Below, in pieces: positions 6,534 through 10,769 of a stretch of 10,769 nt of DNA. Every line of letters begins with the position of its first letter. Positions within the stretch are counted from its first letter, which is position 1. The DNA comes from UBA9732 sp963609725 (GTDB taxonomy: Bacteria > Spirochaetota > Spirochaetia > Sphaerochaetales > Sphaerochaetaceae), in the NCBI GenBank assembly GCA_963609725.1, contig CAVDLI010000055.1:1-10769 (forward strand). Direction: 5' to 3'. Both the position numbers and the translations under genes were made by a program. Under the pieces are notes generated by a model. It was not told the DNA's origin. It saw only the letters and a list, made by a program, of their open reading frames with translations, and did not search any database.

Positions 6534-7243
6534 GAAAATTCTACCTCTTCTTTTGACAAAGAAAGACCATACCCCACATTGCGAACAGTTTTGATTATGT
6601 TTCCATTTTCTCCAAGTTTTTGTCTAAGAGTTCTTATATGCATATCAACAGTTCTAGACTCTCCATAATACTCCAAACCCCAAATTTCATTAAAAAGTCT
6701 ATCTCTCGAAAAAACAATACTTGGATTTTCCATAAAGAACCTAAGAAGTTCAAATTCTTTGAAAGTTAGGATTACTTCCTTACCCCCTGCTGTAACATTA
6801 TGAGTGCCAGTATTAAGCTCTATTTCGCCTGCTTTTAGAATTTTATGTTCATCACAAGATGCTTCACAACGTCTAAGCACAGCTTTTATACACGACACAA
6901 GTTCCATAACACTAAACGGTTTTGCAATATAGTAATCAGCCCCTAAATCAAGACCCTTAATTTTATCATACTCAGAGCCTTTTGCAGTAGCCATAACAAC
7001 AGGAAGTTTTGAAAACTTTGCTGAGCTTCTAATGCGTTTTAATAGCTCAAGACCGTCAAGACCTGGCAACATTACGTCTAACACTACCAATCTAGGACAT
7101 TGTTTATCGCCAACCTCAACTTCATTTAATGCATTGTAGAATGCAAGTCCATCACTAAAACCTCTAGATTCAAAACCCGTAGCATTAAGAGCATAAAGTT
7201 CAATATCAAGAATACTTTGGTCATCCTCTACGCACCAAATCAT
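6530..7243 (-). CDS. phoB: PhoB/PhoP-type response regulator (OmpR family)
   Basis: 237 residues from the ATG at 7241-7243. Residues 1-120 are a receiver domain: acidic pair E6-D7-D8, phosphoacceptor D56 in VVLDVMLPGLDG, switch T86 and K108 in the AKPF motif. Residues about 138-230 are an OmpR/PhoB winged-helix DNA-binding domain with FKEFELLRFF, the recognition helix region SRTVDMHIRTLRQKLG and a C-terminal VRNVGYGL hairpin. When phosphorylated by the adjacent kinase it should activate phosphate-starvation genes. I preferred this start over the ATG at 7258 because AGGAGG (7250-7255) lies six bases upstream of it, and because MIWCVEDD places the acidic pair at the usual distance. It overlaps the end of phoU by 23 bases and the kinase by 4. 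Confidence 0.92.
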   Translation of the reverse strand: MIWCVEDDQSILDIELYALNATGFESRGFSDGLAFYNALNEVEVGDKQCPRLVVLDVMLPGLDGLELLKRIRSSAKFSKLPVVMATAKGSEYDKIKGLDLGADYYIAKPFSVMELVSCIKAVLRRCEASCDEHKILKAGEIELNTGTHNVTAGGKEVILTFKEFELLRFFMENPSIVFSRDRLFNEIWGLEYYGESRTVDMHIRTLRQKLGENGNIIKTVRNVGYGLSLSKEEVEFS

Positions 7244-7889
7244 GTTTTTCCTCCTCATGCTCCCCGGTTACTGAAAACACAACCCATTGTGCAATATTCA
7301 CAGCATGGTCGCCTATGCGCTCAAAGTACTTTGCAATCATCAATAGATCAAGTACATGCTCACCTTCATTGGGATTTTGGGCAATTTTATTAATCAAATT
7401 GCTCTTAACATCTAAAAACAGAGCATCCACAATATCATCATCACTTACAACCTTTCGCGCCAAATCAAGATCTTTTTTGACAAACGCGTCTACACTCTCA
7501 ACGACCATCTTCCTAGCAGAATTTCCCATACTCCTTAGCGTAGCACCACCTAAGAGAACATCTTTTTTAAGAAAACCAATAATCTCTGCTATATCTTGCG
7601 CCTGGTCACCAATACGCTCCATGTCTGTTATCATTTTCAAGGCCGATGATATTGTCCTAAGATCCTTTGCAACTGGTTGCTGATGCAATAAGAGCTTAAG
7701 ACACATCGTCTCAATAGATCTCTCCATTCTGTCAATCTCACTGTCTAGTGGTTCAACTTTACTTACAAGATGTCTACTGCCATCTTCAAGCGCAAGAGTT
7801 ACAACGTCAATAACTTCTTCACATAGAGAACCCATTTCAATAAGAGCTTTATTTAGAACTGCAAGTTGTTCATCAAATCTATTTCGCAT
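7221..7889 (-). CDS. phoU: Phosphate transport accessory/regulatory protein PhoU
   Basis: 222 residues, normal for PhoU, with two copies of the three-helix PhoU repeat. Hallmarks are DSEIDRMERSIE, HQQPVAKDLRTISSALKMI and the metal-binding-type motif MERIGDQAQDIAE (about 90-102) in the first half. The second half repeats it as FERIGDHAVNIAQW (about 189-202). PhoU binds PstB and PhoR-type kinases at the inner face of the membrane and keeps the Pho response off when phosphate is plentiful. The start at 7887-7889 has AGGAGA five bases upstream; this site overlaps the pstB stop codon, so the two genes are probably coupled. The 3' end overlaps the response regulator and carries its ribosome site. 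Confidence 0.95.
   Translation of the reverse strand: MRNRFDEQLAVLNKALIEMGSLCEEVIDVVTLALEDGSRHLVSKVEPLDSEIDRMERSIETMCLKLLLHQQPVAKDLRTISSALKMITDMERIGDQAQDIAEIIGFLKKDVLLGGATLRSMGNSARKMVVESVDAFVKKDLDLARKVVSDDDIVDALFLDVKSNLINKIAQNPNEGEHVLDLLMIAKYFERIGDHAVNIAQWVVFSVTGEHEEEKHDLVRRG
7250..7255 (-). promoter_or_regulatory. Consensus Shine-Dalgarno site inside the 3' end of phoU
   Basis: On the minus strand AGGAGG is followed after six bases (AAAAAC) by ATG. It lies within phoU codons for the HEEEKH stretch and decides the start of the response regulator; the upstream ATG at 7258 directly abuts this site and has no such spacing. Confidence 0.85.
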
Positions 7890-7898
7890 ATTATCTCC

Positions 7899-8663
7899 TC
7901 AACCAAATCTTCCCGTTATGTAGTCTTCTGTTCTTTTGTCGTTAGGATTAGCAAAAAGTCTCTCAGTATCACCAAATTCAACAAGCTCTCCCAATAAGAA
8001 AAATGCAGTATTATCTGATATCCTCACAGCTTGTTGCATATTATGAGTAACAATGACTATTGTATATTTTTCTTTAAGTTCTAAAGAAAGTTCTTCAATT
8101 CTTGATGTAGATATTGGATCCAATGCACTTGTAGGTTCATCCATAAGAAGTACTTTTGGTTTTACAGCAAGAGCTCTTGCTATACAAAGACGCTGTTGCT
8201 GACCACCAGAAAGCCCTAAAGCACTCTTTTTGAGTCTATCTTTCACTTCATCCCATATTGCAGACGCTTTCAACGACTCTTCTACTATTTCATCAAGACG
8301 CGCTTTTGCATTAATACCATGGGTTCTTGGACCATAAGCCACATTATCATAAATACTCATAGGAAAAGGATTTGGTTTTTGGAATACCATACCCACCATA
8401 CGCCTGAGTTCATTAACATTAGTCTGTGGAGCATAAATATCATTGCCTTCAAACTCTACATTGCCAGTAATACGTACAGTGCTAATTAAGTCGTTCATGC
8501 GGTTTAATGTTTTAAGAAATGTAGATTTCCCACAACCACTTGGACCAATTAAAGCTGTTATACTTTGTTTTGAAATGCCAATACTAATATTGTGTAAGGC
8601 TTGTTGTGGTCCATACCAAAGACATAAATTCGTTGTTTCTATTATATTGTTTTCATCTCTCAT
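7899..8663 (-). CDS. pstB: Phosphate ABC transporter ATP-binding protein PstB
   Basis: 254 residues, full length. All ABC ATPase motifs are present: Walker A GPSGCGKST (40-48), Q-loop Q95 in MVFQKPNPFP (typical of PstB), signature LSGGQQQR (151-158), Walker B VLLMDEPTSALDP (171-183) and switch histidine H207 in VTHNMQQA. It hydrolyses ATP on the cytoplasmic face to drive phosphate import through PstC and PstA. The start overlaps the pstA stop as ATGA, and the next gene, phoU, begins 9 bases after its stop. No unusual substitution is visible. Confidence 0.97.
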   Translation of the reverse strand: MRDENNIIETTNLCLWYGPQQALHNISIGISKQSITALIGPSGCGKSTFLKTLNRMNDLISTVRITGNVEFEGNDIYAPQTNVNELRRMVGMVFQKPNPFPMSIYDNVAYGPRTHGINAKARLDEIVEESLKASAIWDEVKDRLKKSALGLSGGQQQRLCIARALAVKPKVLLMDEPTSALDPISTSRIEELSLELKEKYTIVIVTHNMQQAVRISDNTAFFLLGELVEFGDTERLFANPNDKRTEDYITGRFG

Positions 8664-9526
8664 TTTCGTATTTCCTTATCTTGTGTCTTAAGCTTTTGTC
8701 CCAAAAGATTTGCTGAAAGATTAACAATGAATGCTAAGACTAACAAAATAGCTGCAATTGCATATGCAACTTCAAATTCTCCTTGATCTTTTGCATAAAA
8801 ATAAAGCGCAACAGTTAGCGTAGATCCTGCAGTATTCAATGCTTTGAAGTAACCGTTTAATGAATGTGCAAAACCTGCTGTAAAAAGAAGCGCAGCAGAC
8901 TCACCCAATACTCTGCCACAAGATAGAATGCAACTTGTAACTATTCCGTCTATGCAAGAAGGAAGAACAACTGTTCTAATTGTGCGCCATTTACCAGCTC
9001 CAAGTCCAAATGCTCCTTCTCTATAATTTTGAGGGACAGTCTTTAGACTTTCTTGCGTTGTTCTCATAACTGTAGGAAGATTCATTATTACAAGAGTAAG
9101 AGAGCCAGCTAGAATTGATGTCCTAAGTCCTAGAAATTGGCAAAAAAACAGCATACCAACAAGACCATAGACTATTGATGGTACTCCTGAAAGAGTTTCT
9201 GCTGCATATTCTATAACCTTAACAAGTCTTTCATTTGTTGCGTATTCTGTTAAATACACAGCAGCTCCAATGCCCAAAGGAAGCACAATTACAAGAGTTG
9301 TAATTATCATATAAACAGTATTTAGAATATCTGGAAGAATCCCAATATTGCCTGAAAGATAACTAGGTTTTGTAGATATTAAATTCCAACTTATATTTGG
9401 AAATCCTATTGCAAAAACGTAAAGTACAAAAGATACAACTAGCACTGTCACAAGCACTACAGCTGTATACATAAGGGTTTTCATCATTATTTTATATAAA
9501 TTTCTACGCATATTTTTATGTTTCAT
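8660..9526 (-). CDS. pstA: Phosphate ABC transporter permease PstA
   Basis: 288 residues with six likely membrane segments, the first at about 20-41. The coupling (EAA) loop that docks PstB is at about 169-195: REGAFGLGAGKWRT, then VVLPSCIDGI. PstA-typical elements include SGVPSIVYGLVGMLFF (113-128) and the following GRVLGESAALLFTAG. With PstC it forms the phosphate channel in the inner membrane. It overlaps pstC and pstB by 4 bases each (ATGA). A second ATG lies four codons into the gene; I kept the first because it forms the ATGA junction and has AGAGGA about 12-15 bases upstream. Confidence 0.96.
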   Translation of the reverse strand: MKHKNMRRNLYKIMMKTLMYTAVVLVTVLVVSFVLYVFAIGFPNISWNLISTKPSYLSGNIGILPDILNTVYMIITTLVIVLPLGIGAAVYLTEYATNERLVKVIEYAAETLSGVPSIVYGLVGMLFFCQFLGLRTSILAGSLTLVIMNLPTVMRTTQESLKTVPQNYREGAFGLGAGKWRTIRTVVLPSCIDGIVTSCILSCGRVLGESAALLFTAGFAHSLNGYFKALNTAGSTLTVALYFYAKDQGEFEVAYAIAAILLVLAFIVNLSANLLGQKLKTQDKEIRK

Positions 9527-10437
9527 GTTTTTCTATTGTTCCTCTTTAATATTGCATTAAGAGTTGCATTTACCATGAGAATAAAGAGATAGAGAACTAA
9601 AGCTATTGAAAATAAGGCTTGTCTTTGCAGACCCCCTGAATAAGCCATTTCACTTGCAACTGCTGTTGTAAGAAATCTAACACTTTGAAACAATCCGCCT
9701 TTTGAAAGAATTGGTAAGTTTGCAACATTACCAGAGACCATCATAACAGCCATTGCCTCTCCTATTGCTCTTCCAACACCCAATACTATAGATGCTACTA
9801 TACCACTTTTTGCTGCTGGCACTGCCACTTTGAAAACAGTTTCTACTTCATTTGCTCCCAAAGCTAATGATGCATCTTCATATTCTTTTGAAACAGCATC
9901 TAATGCATTAACTGATACTTTTACAATTGAAGGCAGTACCATTACAGACAAAACAATTATTGCTGCAAGTAAACTTGCGCCATCTGGAATATTAAAGAAT
10001 CTCTGTATCCACGGAACTATAACGAGCATGCCAACAAGACCATAGACAACAGACGGGATTCCAGCAAGAAGCTCAACTGCACACATTAGAACTCGTTTTA
10101 CATTTTTTGGTGCAAATTTTGACAAATATACAGCTGTAAAAAAACCAATAGGAACACCCAAAAGCATAGCGCCTGCTGTTCCATATATACTTGTGAGAAT
10201 AAATGCAAGTATTCCATATGATGGCTCAGATGCTGTAGATGCCCATGCTTTCCCAAAAAGAAAATCAAAAATTCCAATTTGGAATATTGCAGGAGTTCCA
10301 CTTATAACAAGATATACAGTTATTAGAACAACAGCTCCAACAGTCAAAAGGCCACATGCAAGGAAAATTCCATGCATGATAGCCTCTATTTTCTTTTTCC
10401 TGTTATTTTTTCTTTTATTGTCCACAAGATAAGCCAT
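9523..10437 (-). CDS. pstC: Phosphate ABC transporter permease PstC
   Basis: 304 residues. A basic N-terminus (NKRKNNRKKK) precedes the first membrane segment at about 20-45; five more follow. The PstC-typical segment AGIPSVVYGLVGMLVI is at 125-140 and the EAA coupling loop at about 186-212 (YEDASLALGANEVET, then VAVPAAKSGI), followed by GRAIGEAMAVMMVSGN. It pairs with PstA as the channel for phosphate delivered by PstS. The start codon overlaps the pstS stop as TAATG. No strong ribosome site is visible just upstream, which suggests translation by re-initiation from pstS. An open frame in another phase at 10098-10301 is only a shadow of this gene. Confidence 0.96.
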   Translation of the reverse strand: MAYLVDNKRKNNRKKKIEAIMHGIFLACGLLTVGAVVLITVYLVISGTPAIFQIGIFDFLFGKAWASTASEPSYGILAFILTSIYGTAGAMLLGVPIGFFTAVYLSKFAPKNVKRVLMCAVELLAGIPSVVYGLVGMLVIVPWIQRFFNIPDGASLLAAIIVLSVMVLPSIVKVSVNALDAVSKEYEDASLALGANEVETVFKVAVPAAKSGIVASIVLGVGRAIGEAMAVMMVSGNVANLPILSKGGLFQSVRFLTTAVASEMAYSGGLQRQALFSIALVLYLFILMVNATLNAILKRNNRKT

Positions 10438-10769
10438 TAGTTTGCTGCCACAGCACCAGCTAAACTTATTATGCTGGAAGCTTCTTTTGAAGTAATATAA
10501 TCAAAGAACATTTGAGCAGCATTTGAAAGCTGTACTCCTTTTATTGTTACAAGTACAAAAGGTCGTTGAATTGAGTATGTACCATCTTTCACAGTCTCTT
10601 CACTTGGAACAACTCCATTTACAGCAATTACTTTAACTGTGTTTTTAACAGCAGCCAGTGATGCATACCCTATTGCATATTGGTTTTGAGAGACTGTAGC
10701 TATGACATCACCTGTTGAGGTAAGTTCTTGGCGGTAGTGGCAAGAATCTACAGTTTTCGTTATTGTTTC
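10437..10769 (-). CDS. pstS: Phosphate-binding protein PstS, C-terminal part (cut by window edge)
   Basis: The last 110 codons of a phosphate-binding PstS-type protein; the N-terminus, signal peptide and most of the ligand site lie outside the window. Visible hallmarks are TGDVIATVSQNQYAIGYASLAA, usual in PstS as the segment that precedes the last strands, then VNGVVPSEETVKDGTYSIQRPF and FFDYITSKEA near the end, which match the conserved C-terminal half of the family. It would capture phosphate outside the inner membrane and hand it to PstC/PstA. As the first gene of the unit, its upstream region should carry the operon promoter, which is not seen here. The stop TAA overlaps the pstC ATG by one base. 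Confidence 0.93.
   Translation of the reverse strand, partial: ETITKTVDSCHYRQELTSTGDVIATVSQNQYAIGYASLAAVKNTVKVIAVNGVVPSEETVKDGTYSIQRPFVLVTIKGVQLSNAAQMFFDYITSKEASSIISLAGAVAAN

Noticed and set aside
7244..7258. Response regulator start at 7258
   Set aside because: The AGGAGG site at 7250-7255 lies between this ATG and the one at 7243, with ideal spacing to the latter, and the receiver domain needs no extra residues.
1..10769. CRISPR arrays, tRNA or rRNA genes, insertion-sequence ends
   Set aside because: No regularly spaced identical repeats, no cloverleaf-like or rRNA-like sequence and no paired terminal inverted repeats around a transposase were seen.

Overview
The window (AT-rich, about 37-38% GC by eye) is a two-part locus with every gene on the minus strand, so it reads from right to left. 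The best guess for the organism is a host-associated spirochaete of the genus Treponema. The reasons are a BspA-type leucine-rich-repeat lipoprotein with two Listeria-Bacteroides/InlB B-type repeats, a poly-G tract inside a surface lipoprotein gene, and the style of the pst/pho genes. A low-GC gut Clostridium is the main alternative, because the histidine kinase also resembles Lachnospiraceae PhoR proteins. A run of ten N at 3625-3634 shows that this is a draft or metagenome assembly.

Right half (4605-10769), phosphate core: pstS (C-terminal part only, cut by the window edge), pstC, pstA, pstB, phoU, a PhoB-type response regulator and a PhoR-type histidine kinase form one tightly packed unit. 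The junctions are TAATG, ATGA, ATGA, a 9-nt gap, a 23-nt overlap and ATGA. PstS delivers phosphate, PstC/PstA form the membrane channel and PstB powers it. PhoU relays the state of the transporter to the PhoR/PhoB pair. Any Pho box would lie upstream of pstS, outside the window.

Left half (1-4604), accessory region: a toxin-antitoxin pair (RelB/DinJ-like antitoxin, PIN-domain RNase toxin, with a perfect 9-bp inverted repeat over its promoter) is followed by a large TIR-domain protein. Its middle part resembles DUF5919 (PLD-like fold) and its C-terminal part resembles DUF218/YdcF. Next comes a phase-variable-looking LRR lipoprotein, and then the decayed C-terminal catalytic domain of a tyrosine recombinase with an in-frame TAG. 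A recombinase remnant beside toxin-antitoxin, TIR and surface-protein cargo suggests an old integrated element or a hotspot downstream of the pho operon.

Most noteworthy are the three-domain TIR protein (candidate anti-phage effector), the G8 tract in the lipoprotein gene where loss or gain of one G terminates translation within about 16 codons, and a repeat-containing insertion of about 50 residues in the kinase. The stretches 1660-1858, 3712-3792 and 4424-4604 hold no gene that I can support; their regulatory candidates are listed.
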